The notes under the pieces are model-generated. The model was not told the DNA's origin. It searched no databases and was given only the letters and a program-made list of their open reading frames with translations. This document shows, piece by piece, positions 7,039-17,200 of a DNA stretch of 64,000 nt. How positions within the stretch are numbered: the stretch's first letter is position 1; each line of letters begins with the position of its first letter. The translations under genes were made by a program, and so were the position numbers. Origin of the DNA: Paludibacteraceae bacterium (GTDB taxonomy: Bacteria; Bacteroidota; Bacteroidia; Bacteroidales; Paludibacteraceae); NCBI GenBank assembly GCA_017451525.1, contig JAFTOD010000005.1, positions 248,001 to 312,000 on the forward strand, given 5' to 3'.

Positions 7039-8944
7039 CTTCTTCTACAACGAGGTTATTGATGATAAAGTTTTGGCGCTCGGTGGTGTTTTTACCCATA
7101 TAGAAACTTAACAAATCCTTGACCGCATCCTCTTTGCGTAGCGTTACTTGATCAAGACGAATACCCTTACCAATAAAGGATTTAAACTCATCGGGACTAA
7201 TCTCTCCTAAGCCTTTGAATCGCGTGATTTCTGGATTAGGTTTTAACTCTTCAATCGCCTTGATGCGCTCTTCGTCGCTATAGCAATAGCGTGTTTCCTT
7301 TTTGTTCTTAACACGGAAAAGTGGCGTTTGTAGGATATATACGTGACCTTTCTTCACAAGATCTGGGAAGAACTGGAGAAAGAAAGTAAGCATCAGCAAT
7401 CGAATGTGCATACCGTCCACATCGGCATCGGTAGCAATAATCACCTTATTATAGCGCAACTCATCCAAACCATCTTCGATATTTAGTGCCGATTGCAAGC
7501 AATTGAACTCCTCGTTTTCGTAAACGACTGATTTGCTCAGTCCGTAGGAGTTGAGCGGTTTACCACGCAAGGAGAATACGGCTTGTGTACGTACATCGCG
7601 ACTAAGCGTGATACTACCCGAAGCAGAGAGACCCTCAGTGATGAATATACTACTCTCTTGGCGCAAATCATCATCGGCATCTTTAGCAGATTTGGTGGGT
7701 TTGGCATCGTTATAATGCACTTGACAGTCGCGCAGTTTGGGGTTGTTGAGAAGGTTTTTCTTCGCACGCTCACGCGCAGCCTTGGTAACACCAGCAATGG
7801 CTTTGCGCTCTTTTTCAGAATCTTGAATCTTCTGCAACATTACTTCCGCAGAAGCAGGGGTCTTGTGAAGGTAGTTGTCGAGCTGTTGTTTGATGAAATC
7901 ATTGACAAATTTATTCACCGATAAACCGCCTTCGGGCGACATGTCTTTAGAACCCAATTTGACCTTGGTTTGACTTTCAAATACTGGTTCCGACACATTA
8001 ATGGCAATAGCACCTACTACACCATTGCGGATGTCGCTCAGCTCTTGGTTCTTGTTGAAGAACTCCTTGATGGTACGTCCAATGGCCTCACGGAAAGCTG
8101 CTTGATGGGTACCCCCTTGGATGGTATGCTGACCATTGACAAAGGAGTAATATTCCTCGCCCGATTGGTTGGTATGGGTAAGCGCAATCTCTATATCCTC
8201 GCCCGTAATGTGGATGATTGGGTATAGCGGTTCGACGGTCATATTCTCGGTAAGAAGGTCAAAAAGACCATTCTTCGACATGTATTTCTTACCATTGTAA
8301 ACAAGGGTTAGACCCGTATTAAGATACGCGTAATTGCGCATCATTGTTTCAATGAAATCGTTGCGGAAGTGATAGTTTTCAAACAATCCCTTGGAGTTGT
8401 CAGGAACAAACTCTATCATCGTACCGCGCTTCTCGTTGCCCGTATAGTCAATGATACCGCTATCTTCCACCAAATGGCCTTGCTTGAAAGCAATGCGGCG
8501 AGTCTTATCTTCACGCCACACTTGCACTACAAACTCCAAACTCAAGGCATTGACAGCTTTGGTACCCACACCATTCAAGCCAACAGATTTCTTGAAAGCT
8601 TTGGTATCGTACTTACCACCCGTATTAAGAATAGACACGGCTTCCACCATTTTACCGAGTGGAATACCGCGTCCGTAGTCGCGAACGCGAACGCGCTCGC
8701 CCAAGGAGGTATCTGAGGCAGAAACAGGAGAAACACTCACCTCAATCACCTTGCCTTCGCTCATGCGAAACTCATCAATAGAATTGTCGATTGTCTCCTT
8801 GATGAGTACATAGATACCATCATCCGAGTGATTGCCATCACCTAGTTTTCCGATATACATACCTGGACGACGGCGAATGTGTTCGCGGTCATCGAGGTGG
8901 ACGATATTGTCCTCGTTGTAGGTAGGGATTAGTTGTTCTGCCAT
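7028..8944 (-). CDS. parE: DNA topoisomerase IV subunit B (type IIA, ATPase subunit)
   Basis: A 638-residue protein with a GHKL ATPase domain ([34 protein letters not shown]), a transducer domain and a TOPRIM domain ([10 protein letters not shown] with the catalytic Glu and [17 protein letters not shown] with the metal-binding Asp residues). With ParC it decatenates daughter chromosomes. The length and the DNMIDE-like motif being DNSIDE fit the Bacteroidota ParE rather than GyrB subgroup. It is the fourth gene of the operon starting at 11047; the next gene overlaps its stop. ParC is not in the window. Confidence 0.9.
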   Translation of the reverse strand: MAEQLIPTYNEDNIVHLDDREHIRRRPGMYIGKLGDGNHSDDGIYVLIKETIDNSIDEFRMSEGKVIEVSVSPVSASDTSLGERVRVRDYGRGIPLGKMVEAVSILNTGGKYDTKAFKKSVGLNGVGTKAVNALSLEFVVQVWREDKTRRIAFKQGHLVEDSGIIDYTGNEKRGTMIEFVPDNSKGLFENYHFRNDFIETMMRNYAYLNTGLTLVYNGKKYMSKNGLFDLLTENMTVEPLYPIIHITGEDIEIALTHTNQSGEEYYSFVNGQHTIQGGTHQAAFREAIGRTIKEFFNKNQELSDIRNGVVGAIAINVSEPVFESQTKVKLGSKDMSPEGGLSVNKFVNDFIKQQLDNYLHKTPASAEVMLQKIQDSEKERKAIAGVTKAARERAKKNLLNNPKLRDCQVHYNDAKPTKSAKDADDDLRQESSIFITEGLSASGSITLSRDVRTQAVFSLRGKPLNSYGLSKSVVYENEEFNCLQSALNIEDGLDELRYNKVIIATDADVDGMHIRLLMLTFFLQFFPDLVKKGHVYILQTPLFRVKNKKETRYCYSDEERIKAIEELKPNPEITRFKGLGEISPDEFKSFIGKGIRLDQVTLRKEDAVKDLLSFYMGKNTTERQNFIINNLVVEEDVE

Positions 8945-8952
8945 AGATATAT

Positions 8953-9708
8953 TTATTTTTTAGCGTCGATTTCTGTATCTACCAAGATACGTCCGCAGAG
9001 CTCGCAAACGATGATTTTCTTGCGGAGACGGATATCCAACTGACGTTGTGCAGGAATTTTGCTATGGCAACCACCACAGCTATCACGCTCAATCTTCACG
9101 ACAGCCAAACCATTGTGTGCATTTTTACGGATGCGGTGGAATGCTGTAACAAGACGATCCTCTATATGCTTCTCAAGATCAGCAGCGCGGAGCATCAGTT
9201 TCTCAGTTTGCTCTTTGGTCTCAGAGAGAATAGAATCCAACTCGTTGCGCTTTTGGTTGAGATCTACAGTACGGTCTTCAATGTCCGTAACCGTCTTAGC
9301 CTTGTCAGCTTGACGCTCCTCGAGCTCGGCTTTGAATTTGCTAATCTTACGTTGTGAAGCTTCGATATCCAACTCTTGGTACTCAATCTCCTTGGTAAGG
9401 TTGTCGTACTCGCGGTTGTTACGCACGTTGTTTTGTTGTTCTTTGTAGCGAGAGATAGCCGCATTGGCATTCTCGATACGTACACGGTGGTCAGAGATAC
9501 CTGTTTCGCACTCTTTGATGCCATTCTCGATATTGGACAAGCGAGTCTTAAGACCCTCGATCTCATCGCTCATGTCCTTTACTTCTTGTGGAAGCTCACC
9601 GGCGAGGATACGCAACTCATCGATTTTGGAATCAACAGTTTGCAATTCGTACAATGCACGTAGTTTTTCTTCTACGGTCATGATTTTTTCTTCTTCTTTC
9701 TTTGCCAT
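8953..9708 (-). CDS. Coiled-coil protein with C4-type zinc ribbon
   Basis: A 251-residue protein with a long coiled coil (about residues 12-185, rich in Glu, Lys, Arg and Gln heptads) and a C-terminal zinc ribbon with two Cys pairs, [11 protein letters not shown] and CELCGRILV. This is the arrangement of the DUF164/zf-RING_7 family, common in bacteria and of unclear function, possibly nucleic-acid related. In Bacteroidota it commonly follows a Nif3-like gene, as here (20-bp gap upstream, 8 bp to parE downstream). MTVEEKL at residue 10 is an alternative start. Confidence 0.88.
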   Translation of the reverse strand: MAKKEEEKIMTVEEKLRALYELQTVDSKIDELRILAGELPQEVKDMSDEIEGLKTRLSNIENGIKECETGISDHRVRIENANAAISRYKEQQNNVRNNREYDNLTKEIEYQELDIEASQRKISKFKAELEERQADKAKTVTDIEDRTVDLNQKRNELDSILSETKEQTEKLMLRAADLEKHIEDRLVTAFHRIRKNAHNGLAVVKIERDSCGGCHSKIPAQRQLDIRLRKKIIVCELCGRILVDTEIDAKK

Positions 9709-9728
9709 AATTGTATGTTTTAATATGA

Positions 9729-10526
9729 TTATTCTATTTTGGAATTATGAAAATACTTTACTGGACTGGCATCTTGACTGGCTACGAAGGTGCGGATATG
9801 CGGGGAGAGCAACTGCTCGAACAATTCGCGCGTATAATGTTCGCTCACCCAATGGTCAAGATCAATGATACCAATACGATGTTGCGCAGCTTGGAGTTCG
9901 TGGTATTTGAAGTCGGCTGAGATGAAAACATCTGCTCCTTGTGCAATGGCCTCCTCTATTAAGTCGGCTCCTGCTCCTCCGCACAATGCAATAGTTTGAA
10001 CTTGCAAATAATCTGTTGGGACGTATCGCATACCTACTCCATCAGTAGTGAAAGCATCCGCGACACGTTGCAACAATTCGGTAAAATTCATTGCCTGAGA
10101 CAAAACACCAATTACTCCCAAACCTGCAGTAGGATTCGTAGCCGAAGGTTGCAGGATACGATAATCAAGTATACCAATCTTCTCTGCCATGCGTCCGCTG
10201 ACACCATTCAACCAACTATCCATAGAAGTGTGTGATGAATAGATGGCAATGCGATGACGGATGGCCTGCTCCACACAGCGCTCTTGCGGAGTGGCACCAG
10301 TTAGATGCTTTAATCCATGAAACAATAGGGGGTGATGAGAAATAATCAAATCACACCCCATAGCAATAGCCTCATTGACGACAGACTCTGTAACATCTAC
10401 CGTCAACAATGCTGCATGTATATCTGCATTGCGGTCACCCACCTGCAGTCCCGAATTATCCCAAGTAGCTTGGTAACTCAAGGGAGCTACAGATTCTATG
10501 ATATTGATAATATCCTGAAGGATCAA
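9729..10526 (-). CDS. Nif3-like dinuclear metal centre protein
   Basis: A 265-residue protein of the Nif3/YbgI/DUF34 family, which forms toroidal hexamers with a di-metal site. Metal ligands are visible in DLIISHHPLLFHG (His pair, about residue 62), YSSHTSMD (about 97) and near the C-terminus VSEHYTRELFEQ. The central insertion found in many relatives (CutA1-like) is short or absent. A GTP cyclohydrolase-type activity has been proposed for the family but is not established. The start overlaps the stop of the DUF5606 gene by 4 bp, implying translational coupling. Confidence 0.9.
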   Translation of the reverse strand: MILQDIINIIESVAPLSYQATWDNSGLQVGDRNADIHAALLTVDVTESVVNEAIAMGCDLIISHHPLLFHGLKHLTGATPQERCVEQAIRHRIAIYSSHTSMDSWLNGVSGRMAEKIGILDYRILQPSATNPTAGLGVIGVLSQAMNFTELLQRVADAFTTDGVGMRYVPTDYLQVQTIALCGGAGADLIEEAIAQGADVFISADFKYHELQAAQHRIGIIDLDHWVSEHYTRELFEQLLSPHIRTFVASQDASPVKYFHNSKIE

Positions 10527-11047
10527 CCTTTTTTAGCGCCCACTCCAGTACGAGCCGAAGAAGCCGCAGCTTTTTGCGTCTTCACTTGTGCTTTAGGAGC
10601 AGGTTTCTTAGTTTCTTGCTTCTTCTCTTCAATGGCAACCTCTTCGCCCTCCTCTTCGATGCTGAAATCGGTAATTCCTGCATTGATTAGGATATTGTAC
10701 CATTGAATGAGTTTGCGAATATCGCTTGGATAAACGCGGTCACGATCAAAGTCTGGTAATACTTCGCCAAAGAAATCGCGCAATTGGTCATTATCCGCTT
10801 TCTTTGGGTCGATAGCAGCAACCTTCAAGCCCTCTTTCTCACCCAACTTAGTCAGCACCTCGCTGAGAGAAACATCCTCACCCATGGTGTACATTGATAT
10901 CTCACCCAATGAAACGATTTTATCACGTGCGTAAGTAGGCACACGCTTTCCATCAAGCAATGACTCAACGATGAGCATGTTATTACCACGACTAACTAAC
11001 TTGTAAAGACCTGGCTTACCAGTTATTGACAAAATATCTCTTAACAT
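10523..11047 (-). CDS. DUF5606-family protein, first gene of the parE operon
   Basis: A 174-residue protein starting MLRDILSITGKPGLYKLVSRG, typical of the Bacteroidota-specific DUF5606 family. The folded part covers about residues 1-125 (including FFGEVLPDFDRDRVYPSDIRKLIQWYN); a Lys/Ala/Pro-rich disordered tail follows. Function is unknown. It leads the operon DUF5606, Nif3-like, zinc ribbon, parE, CCGEH protein, with a promoter at 11086-11093. Confidence 0.85.
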   Translation of the reverse strand: MLRDILSITGKPGLYKLVSRGNNMLIVESLLDGKRVPTYARDKIVSLGEISMYTMGEDVSLSEVLTKLGEKEGLKVAAIDPKKADNDQLRDFFGEVLPDFDRDRVYPSDIRKLIQWYNILINAGITDFSIEEEGEEVAIEEKKQETKKPAPKAQVKTQKAAASSARTGVGAKKG

Positions 11048-11085
11048 AATCTTGAATAAAATTCTAAATACTCTTAATCGAGTGC

Positions 11086-11093
11086 AAAGGTAC
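11086..11093 (-). promoter_or_regulatory. Promoter -7 element of the DUF5606-parE operon
   Basis: The minus strand reads gTAccTTTGcac, with an upstream TTTGCACAT near 11108-11118 as the -33 region. Confidence 0.85.
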
Positions 11094-11145
11094 TACTTTT
11101 TTTGTAAATGTGCAAATTTGTAGCGAAATTTCTTTTTTCTTTGAC

Positions 11146-13860
11146 TTATTCTAAAAATTGAAGGTAGTCTTCTATTGAGAATGGGTTGCCTAACAATTCA
11201 TAGTTTGCTTCTGTGATATAGATAATTTGTGCCCCGAATGTTTTTAATTTGGATTTAAGATCTATATTCTTATCAACCAACCTACTATACCACTCTGCCT
11301 CATCTAATGATAAAAAACCTGTGATTTGCAAGGCACTCTGATTTTGTGTAAACATTGGACGTTGCTTGAGGTCGAAGTCCTTGATCATAAATTGTGTAAA
11401 ATTGAACAGTGCTACTTCATAGAGCAAATCGTTGAGTACTTTCTCATCTTGAGGAATAATCATCAGCACCATAGCTGGCATGGCTCTTTCTGGATTAAAC
11501 TGCAGGGTGGTATCCAATTGCTGCTCGGATTCTTCTAGCGTAGTACGACGCGATTGCAAAGAAGATGTAGAAGCATCTTGCTGACTTTCTGCTCCCTGTC
11601 CCATCAAAGCCAACATATCTTTACCCATCGCAGATAACTCGCTATCAGGATAGCGTGTTACCATGTCACGAAGCGAAGTCATAAATGCCTCTTGTCCATC
11701 GGTCTTAGCCACTGCTATGGCATTAAGGAAGAGGAAACGTGGCATCAATGGCGTAAGTGGGTAATGCTCTTCGGCATATGTAGTATTGGCCTTGACAGTA
11801 GCGAACTGGCTGGTGGTGTATGCACGATACGTTTGTTCATAGAGTGAATCTTGCTCCACCGCCATACGACGTAAACGGTCGAAATAATCAGGCTGACTTA
11901 CGATGTACGCCTCGTTGGAATCGGGGAAACGTGAAAGAATCTCTGCCTTGTAATGCATAGCATCCGCAGTACGATTTTCCTTCAAGGCTGTAAGGTATTG
12001 CATGTAGAAGAGATCCAACAAACGAGGCTCATTTGGGAAACGATGCAAGAAATCTTGGAATGTCTCATCGCTCAATTGACGATCGCCAACCTCATCGCGA
12101 TAGATGTAAACCATATTATATAACGCATCGGCAATGAGCTGGTTGGACTGCTGAATATCTGCTTCCGTGCGTGGGATTTGTTGGAGATAGTACTCGGGCT
12201 TGTGATTGTCGGTTTCCACTGGTACATTGGCTGCTAAAGCAGTAGAATCTGAAGCTATACTATCACTATCCAATTCTTCATCCCATTCAGAAGTATCGTC
12301 AAAAATGGACGAACTAGTGGCCTTACTCATACGGCGCCAATTGTCTTCTAAGGTTCGATTACCCCATTGGGTACGGAAGGTCTGTTTGCCAGAGCGAAGA
12401 AGTTGGGGATTGTAGAAATACCATTGTCCTGCACCTGCCCCACCAAGCATATTGGCCGTATTGACACTGCGTGTACCAGAGTTGTTCTCTGCCTCGCGCT
12501 CGGCTTGTGCCAAACGCTCCTTCTCCTCTTCTTCAGCACGAATAAGTCGGGCTATAATGGAATCAACCACTACACGTTGTTCCGCTTCGGATAAAGTGGC
12601 AAGATGCTGCAATGAATCTTGCAATTGTACCACAGTATATTCCACCACAAGTGCATCAAGCGTCTCCGATAGACGTTGGATACGCGCATAATCTTCGCTT
12701 TCAGCAGAAATGATTTGCAATGCCTCTTTGTAGTAGGGGCTTGCTAAGACATAATTACGCTGCTGATAATAGATATCTGCAGCCGTAATCAATATATGTG
12801 CTTTGCTTAAACCATTTTCAATGCTTTTTTCGATACCAAGTTCGTAGTATTTGAGGGCATTTGCAGTATCTTGTCTCAAAAGAAAAACATCACCAATGGC
12901 ACCATAGAGTTGATCTAGTTTCTCTTTATTTTTATCCTGCTTAGCCATCTTTTCCAAGGCTTTAACCGCAGCCTTGGGGTTGTCTTCCATTTGCGCTTGG
13001 CGAATACGTGCATTGAAGTCCATCTCATTAGATGGCTGCATCTTTAGCACTTTTTCGTAGGCCGATTGGGCATTCTTTTTATCATTTTGCATTTGGTACA
13101 ACTGCCCTAACACAAATTGAAAACGAGGACGATTCTCTTTACGCTTCTCATTAGGTAGAGCAATCTTGATGAAAGGAATAGCCTCTTTATATTGTTTGGT
13201 TTTAAGCAAAATATCTGCACTAGCAGCAGCATAGAGAGGGGCGTTTTTACGGCTGAGGTTTTCTATTTGCACTTTTGCCAACATATCTTCCGCTTCATAC
13301 AGCCATCCCATTTCGGCATATGCTCGTGCGATCCACAATTGGCAACATGCCACCATATCTACATCGTGGCTATAATGGCGAATGATATAGTTGAACGTAC
13401 TGACACTACCAATAAAATCACCCTTATGAAACTCTGCCTTCGCCAATAGCATCCATGCGTTACCCATTTGATTGTTGAACTCCTCTTGCTCCAACCACGC
13501 AGCATATTCAGGGTCTTTACGTTTTTTGTCGTGATCAACTTTCGGACGCGCTTTGATGCTATGTAATTTGATACACTTGCGGCATTTTTCGATAGTTCGA
13601 TCCATTTGAGAAGTAGCACTTTGTGCTGCTTCATGGTTGGATACGGGGTAAAGATTGAGGATGGTAGAATAATCATCTTCATTGGCTTCGCGAGTAGCTT
13701 CTTCGCCATCCTTGAACGCCAACTGACCATTGTAATAGATGTTATATTTTGTTTTCATTTGATGGAAAGCACGAGTACTCCATGTGTTTTTTTGCGTAGA
13801 GCAAGACATGAGTACACCAGCCAACATCACCAATACTATATATATTTTATTTCTCCCCAT
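11146..13860 (-). CDS. porW: PorW/SprE-like TPR lipoprotein of the type IX secretion/gliding machinery
   Basis: About 904 residues from the chosen start MGRNKIYI. A lipoprotein signal ends in the lipobox LMSC. The mature protein begins with the conserved region KTKYNIYYNG...DDYSTILNLYPVS, followed by many TPR-like repeats (about residues 130-400) and a C-terminal tail with further helical repeats (after about 570). This order matches PorW/SprE, an outer-membrane-associated lipoprotein needed for T9SS function. The upstream ATG at 13884 is only about 8 nt from the predicted transcription start, so 13860 is preferred. Its presence agrees with T9SS-type sorting tails on large secreted proteins at 38.5-42 kb and 51.6-58.2 kb. 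Confidence 0.8.
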   Translation of the reverse strand: MGRNKIYIVLVMLAGVLMSCSTQKNTWSTRAFHQMKTKYNIYYNGQLAFKDGEEATREANEDDYSTILNLYPVSNHEAAQSATSQMDRTIEKCRKCIKLHSIKARPKVDHDKKRKDPEYAAWLEQEEFNNQMGNAWMLLAKAEFHKGDFIGSVSTFNYIIRHYSHDVDMVACCQLWIARAYAEMGWLYEAEDMLAKVQIENLSRKNAPLYAAASADILLKTKQYKEAIPFIKIALPNEKRKENRPRFQFVLGQLYQMQNDKKNAQSAYEKVLKMQPSNEMDFNARIRQAQMEDNPKAAVKALEKMAKQDKNKEKLDQLYGAIGDVFLLRQDTANALKYYELGIEKSIENGLSKAHILITAADIYYQQRNYVLASPYYKEALQIISAESEDYARIQRLSETLDALVVEYTVVQLQDSLQHLATLSEAEQRVVVDSIIARLIRAEEEEKERLAQAEREAENNSGTRSVNTANMLGGAGAGQWYFYNPQLLRSGKQTFRTQWGNRTLEDNWRRMSKATSSSIFDDTSEWDEELDSDSIASDSTALAANVPVETDNHKPEYYLQQIPRTEADIQQSNQLIADALYNMVYIYRDEVGDRQLSDETFQDFLHRFPNEPRLLDLFYMQYLTALKENRTADAMHYKAEILSRFPDSNEAYIVSQPDYFDRLRRMAVEQDSLYEQTYRAYTTSQFATVKANTTYAEEHYPLTPLMPRFLFLNAIAVAKTDGQEAFMTSLRDMVTRYPDSELSAMGKDMLALMGQGAESQQDASTSSLQSRRTTLEESEQQLDTTLQFNPERAMPAMVLMIIPQDEKVLNDLLYEVALFNFTQFMIKDFDLKQRPMFTQNQSALQITGFLSLDEAEWYSRLVDKNIDLKSKLKTFGAQIIYITEANYELLGNPFSIEDYLQFLE

Positions 13861-13898
13861 AACTCGGTTAGTTTCAATTTGCAAAACAATATTGGGTG

Positions 13899-13906
13899 CA
13901 AAGGTA
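13899..13906 (-). promoter_or_regulatory. Promoter -7 element of the porW-like gene
   Basis: The minus strand reads TAccTTTG followed by GCAC. Its position rules in the start codon at 13860. Confidence 0.85.
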
Positions 13907-14005
13907 CAAAATATTTACGATTTGACAAAGTCCAATAGACAATTTATTGTAAAAATATCAAAAACTGCTCTAATACATTACGGACACCCTAAAGGGAAAC
14001 ACCTA

Positions 14006-14049
14006 GATGGTAACCGAGTGGTAAGCAAGTGGTAACGGAGTGGTTTCGA
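14006..14049. repeat. 11-bp-period tandem array (4 units)
   Basis: Units read gatggtaaccg, agtggtaagca, agtggtaacgg, agtggtttcga. It lies about 100 bp upstream of the porW promoter and just after the tsaB stop. The unit agtggtaacgg recurs exactly at 24311-24321. Confidence 0.9.
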
Positions 14050-14080
14050 GAAAGAAAGCACTAAGGATTATCATAACTAA

Positions 14081-14773
14081 TTACTTTAGCCCTTTGATAT
14101 GGCTAGGAGCAGGAACAAAATCCTTGAGATAGAACGGCTCATAATATGCCATTTGCTTCACATCCAACGATATAGCCTTTTCTGCCAATTTGCCCATATA
14201 TTGGGCTTGCGGATGGATATTGGCAATGAAATGTGCGTTGGGTGATGTAATGATCGATTGGCATTTCTCAGCACCATTGCCAAAGAAATAGATTGTTTGC
14301 TCGCTCAATTCCTCGGCAAATGATTGTTCGTCAATCACTTTAGCAACAATATCGGTAGTCTGTTGCAAAGTGTTGGGATGATACATCGCCGTATATACTT
14401 CCATTCGACGAGCATCCAACATTGGACAGAGGCAATGAGATGATGAAGGAAGAAGGTGAGAGGGGATAGATGCACAGAGGATTTGCAACGTATCCACAGG
14501 TATTAAAGGGATATTCATACCATAGCAAAGACCTTTGGCAATACTCGTACCTATGCGGAGACCCGTATAGCTGCCAGGACCTTGCGATAGAGCAACTGCA
14601 TCCAATAGCCAACCTTCCTCACGCGCCACTTGGAGCAACTGCTCAATAAATACCGGTAACTCGCTAGCATGGTTAGCACCTAACAAATTTTCTCTATTAG
14701 CTACTACAACACCATCTTTGCAGATAGCTGCGGAACAGCAGGATGTTGAAGTTTCAATACACAATATATTCAT
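14081..14773 (-). CDS. tsaB: tRNA threonylcarbamoyladenosine biosynthesis protein TsaB
   Basis: A 230-residue ASKHA-fold protein: MNILCIETSTSCCS at the N-terminus, GANHASELPVFIEQLL and the diagnostic SQGPGSYTGLRIGTSIAKGL near residue 63. TsaB dimerises with TsaD and, with TsaE, makes the t6A modification of ANN-decoding tRNAs. It lacks the metal-binding HxxxH of TsaD, as expected for TsaB. It is the last gene of the seven-gene minus-strand operon starting at holB. Confidence 0.93.
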   Translation of the reverse strand: MNILCIETSTSCCSAAICKDGVVVANRENLLGANHASELPVFIEQLLQVAREEGWLLDAVALSQGPGSYTGLRIGTSIAKGLCYGMNIPLIPVDTLQILCASIPSHLLPSSSHCLCPMLDARRMEVYTAMYHPNTLQQTTDIVAKVIDEQSFAEELSEQTIYFFGNGAEKCQSIITSPNAHFIANIHPQAQYMGKLAEKAISLDVKQMAYYEPFYLKDFVPAPSHIKGLK

Positions 14774-14807
14774 CTCGTTGTAAAAGCGCTTATAGTTGCG
14801 TCATTAA

Positions 14808-16178
14808 TTAAAAATCTATACTTATTTTGAATTTTCGCATATCACGATTGAGAATGATTGCGGCTAATACAGCTGCTAGCGCATCGCAGATAGGCAGACT
14901 CCACCACACACCCCAAATAGGTGAAACCTCTACAGTTTGAAACAACAACGGTAAGAGCAATATGCTGGGAATTAGCAAGAGTACTTGTCGTGTCAAACTG
15001 AGGAAAATCGCTTTTCCAGACATACCTATAGAGGTATAGAAGTTGCCCACCACCATTGGGAATCCTACCATCACCATGGTACACAGCATCACTCGGGCTG
15101 GCGCAATAGACTGGGCTATCAGCAGTTCGTCATGCGTGAACAAGCGAATGAATCCTTCGGGCCAAATCAAACCAAACAACCACAACATACCCATCACGCA
15201 AGTGGCACACATGGCTGTCAGTTTCAGCGCACGAATCATACGGTCGTAGAGTTTCGCACCATAGTTGTAGCCCACAATCGGTTGCATGCCCTGGTTGAGT
15301 CCCATCACAATCATCGAGAAGAAGAACATAAAGCGATTGGTTATGCCAAACGTAGCAATCGCCATATCGCCACCATAACGCTTCAGTTGGTTGTTGAGCA
15401 CAATTACCACAAAACAAGCTGCCAAGTGCATTAGGAATGGCGCAGTACCTATACCCAACGCACGCATGGTGATATCGCGTTTCAATCGCCATATGCCACG
15501 GTGGAAATAAATCACTTCCTTAGGATTGAGGAAGACAACCATTTGTCCTACTACTGCTATCGCTTGCGAGAGTACAGTAGCTAGGGCTGCTCCTCGTACA
15601 CCCATATCCAAAGCAAAAATGAAAATAGGGTCAAGAATGATATTTGCTACCACTGCTACAATCGTAGAGAACATTGCCACTTTGGGGTGTCCTATCGACC
15701 GCAGCATGCTGTTGAGTCCGTAGTAGATATGCGTCAATATATTTGCCCAGAGGATTATTTCCATATAATCGCGTGCGTAGGAGATGGTCACGTCGCTCGC
15801 ACCGAAAGCATACAGAATTGGGTCGAGCCAATACAATCCCACCACCATCACCAATGCACCCAATAGCACATTCAGCAGTATCACATTCGCCAGTACATCA
15901 TTGGCAGAGCGGTAGTCTTTTTCACCCAACTTGATGGCTACTAGCGAACTGGCGCCCACGCCTACCAAACTGCCGAAAGCAGCGCAGATATCCATAAAGG
16001 GTTTGGCCACCGTCAAGCCCGACAACGCCATCGCTCCCACGCCATGCCCGATGAAGATAGAGTCCACCATGTTGTATAGCGAAGTCGCTGTCATCGCTAT
16101 GATGCCAGGCAACGCATACTTTATGAGCAAACTGCGTACGGGCTGAGTGCCTAACTCTGTTATCTTAGGTGCTGACAT
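14808..16178 (-). CDS. MATE-family multidrug/sodium efflux transporter
   Basis: A 456-residue protein with about 12 membrane helices in two related halves. The MATE pattern is clear: LPGIIAMTATSLYNMVDSIFIG near the start, SSLVAIKLGEKD, and GLNQGMQPIVGYNYGA at the start of the second half. It would export cationic or other small molecules with Na+ or H+ entry; the substrate cannot be read from sequence. Its start overlaps the mrp stop by 19 bp. Confidence 0.9.
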   Translation of the reverse strand: MSAPKITELGTQPVRSLLIKYALPGIIAMTATSLYNMVDSIFIGHGVGAMALSGLTVAKPFMDICAAFGSLVGVGASSLVAIKLGEKDYRSANDVLANVILLNVLLGALVMVVGLYWLDPILYAFGASDVTISYARDYMEIILWANILTHIYYGLNSMLRSIGHPKVAMFSTIVAVVANIILDPIFIFALDMGVRGAALATVLSQAIAVVGQMVVFLNPKEVIYFHRGIWRLKRDITMRALGIGTAPFLMHLAACFVVIVLNNQLKRYGGDMAIATFGITNRFMFFFSMIVMGLNQGMQPIVGYNYGAKLYDRMIRALKLTAMCATCVMGMLWLFGLIWPEGFIRLFTHDELLIAQSIAPARVMLCTMVMVGFPMVVGNFYTSIGMSGKAIFLSLTRQVLLLIPSILLLPLLFQTVEVSPIWGVWWSLPICDALAAVLAAIILNRDMRKFKISIDF

Positions 16179-17200
16179 ATATCTTCAAACATTTGTGCCG
16201 CAGGGTGTCCATCTTGCAATGCGATAGGCATACCCTCATCACCACCTTCACGGATTGACTGTACTAGCGGAATTTGTCCTAGCAGCGGGATATTCAGTTC
16301 TTCTGCTAATTGCTTGCCGCCATCTTTGCCAAAGATGTAATAGCGATTATTCGGCAATTCCGCAGGCGTAAACCATGCCATATTCTCTATTAACCCCAAC
16401 ACGGGCACATTAATTTTCTCATTCATAAACATATCCACGCCCTTGCGTGCATCCACCAATGCCACAGGTTGTGGTGTGGTTACTACGATAGCACCTGTCA
16501 AATGAAGATGCTGTACCATGGTCAAGTGGATATCGCTCGTTCCTGGTGGCAAATCAATGAGGAAGTAATCCAATTCGCCCCAGTTGGCATCTTGAATCAG
16601 TTGTTTAATAGCATTGCTCGCCATTCCACCACGCCATACCACTGCTTGCTGCGGATCAACAAAGAAACCTATCGACAACATCTTTACCCCATACTGCTCA
16701 ATCGGCTCTATCAGATTACGACCGTTCACGGGCGTCGAAACAGGGCGACAACCTTCAGTATGGAACATCTTAGGTACCGATGGTCCGTGAATATCTGCAT
16801 CTAGCAAACCCACTCTATAGCCCATCTTCGCCAACGCAATTGCTAAGTTGGCGGCCACTGTCGATTTACCTACACCACCCTTACCCGAGTGAATAGCTAT
16901 CACTTGTGCAGCACGCAAATTCTCCACCGAGTCTGACTTGGGTGCCATATTCTGCTTCACAAACTTCGTATGGATATGCACCGCCGCATTCTCATCCACA
17001 TACGTGTGAATAGCCGCCTCTGCTGCCTTCACTACCGACTTGCGAAATGGATCATTGTCCTTCTCAAAAATCAACGAGAACGATACCTCCATGCCCGAAA
17101 TGCGAATATCATCTTCGAGCATCCCTCCCTCTATCAAGTTCTTACCCGTGCCAGGGTAACGAACATGTTGCAATGCATCAATTATTTGTTGGGGATACAT
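16160..17200 (-). CDS. mrp: Mrp/NBP35-family P-loop ATPase, iron-sulfur cluster carrier
   Basis: A 346-residue protein with an N-terminal MIP18/DUF59-like domain (about residues 1-85) and a deviant Walker A motif [17 protein letters not shown] (about 104-120), followed by [16 protein letters not shown] and [15 protein letters not shown]. The family delivers Fe-S clusters. The C-terminal CPxC motif used by many relatives to bridge a cluster is not seen; the region reads [20 protein letters not shown] instead. It overlaps trmB upstream by 23 bp and MATE downstream by 19 bp. Confidence 0.9.
   Translation of the reverse strand: MYPQQIIDALQHVRYPGTGKNLIEGGMLEDDIRISGMEVSFSLIFEKDNDPFRKSVVKAAEAAIHTYVDENAAVHIHTKFVKQNMAPKSDSVENLRAAQVIAIHSGKGGVGKSTVAANLAIALAKMGYRVGLLDADIHGPSVPKMFHTEGCRPVSTPVNGRNLIEPIEQYGVKMLSIGFFVDPQQAVVWRGGMASNAIKQLIQDANWGELDYFLIDLPPGTSDIHLTMVQHLHLTGAIVVTTPQPVALVDARKGVDMFMNEKINVPVLGLIENMAWFTPAELPNNRYYIFGKDGGKQLAEELNIPLLGQIPLVQSIREGGDEGMPIALQDGHPAAQMFEDICQHLR

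Noticed and set aside
13861-13884. Longer start for the porW-like gene
   Set aside because: It is within about 8 nt of the predicted transcription start and adds residues before a standard lipoprotein signal.
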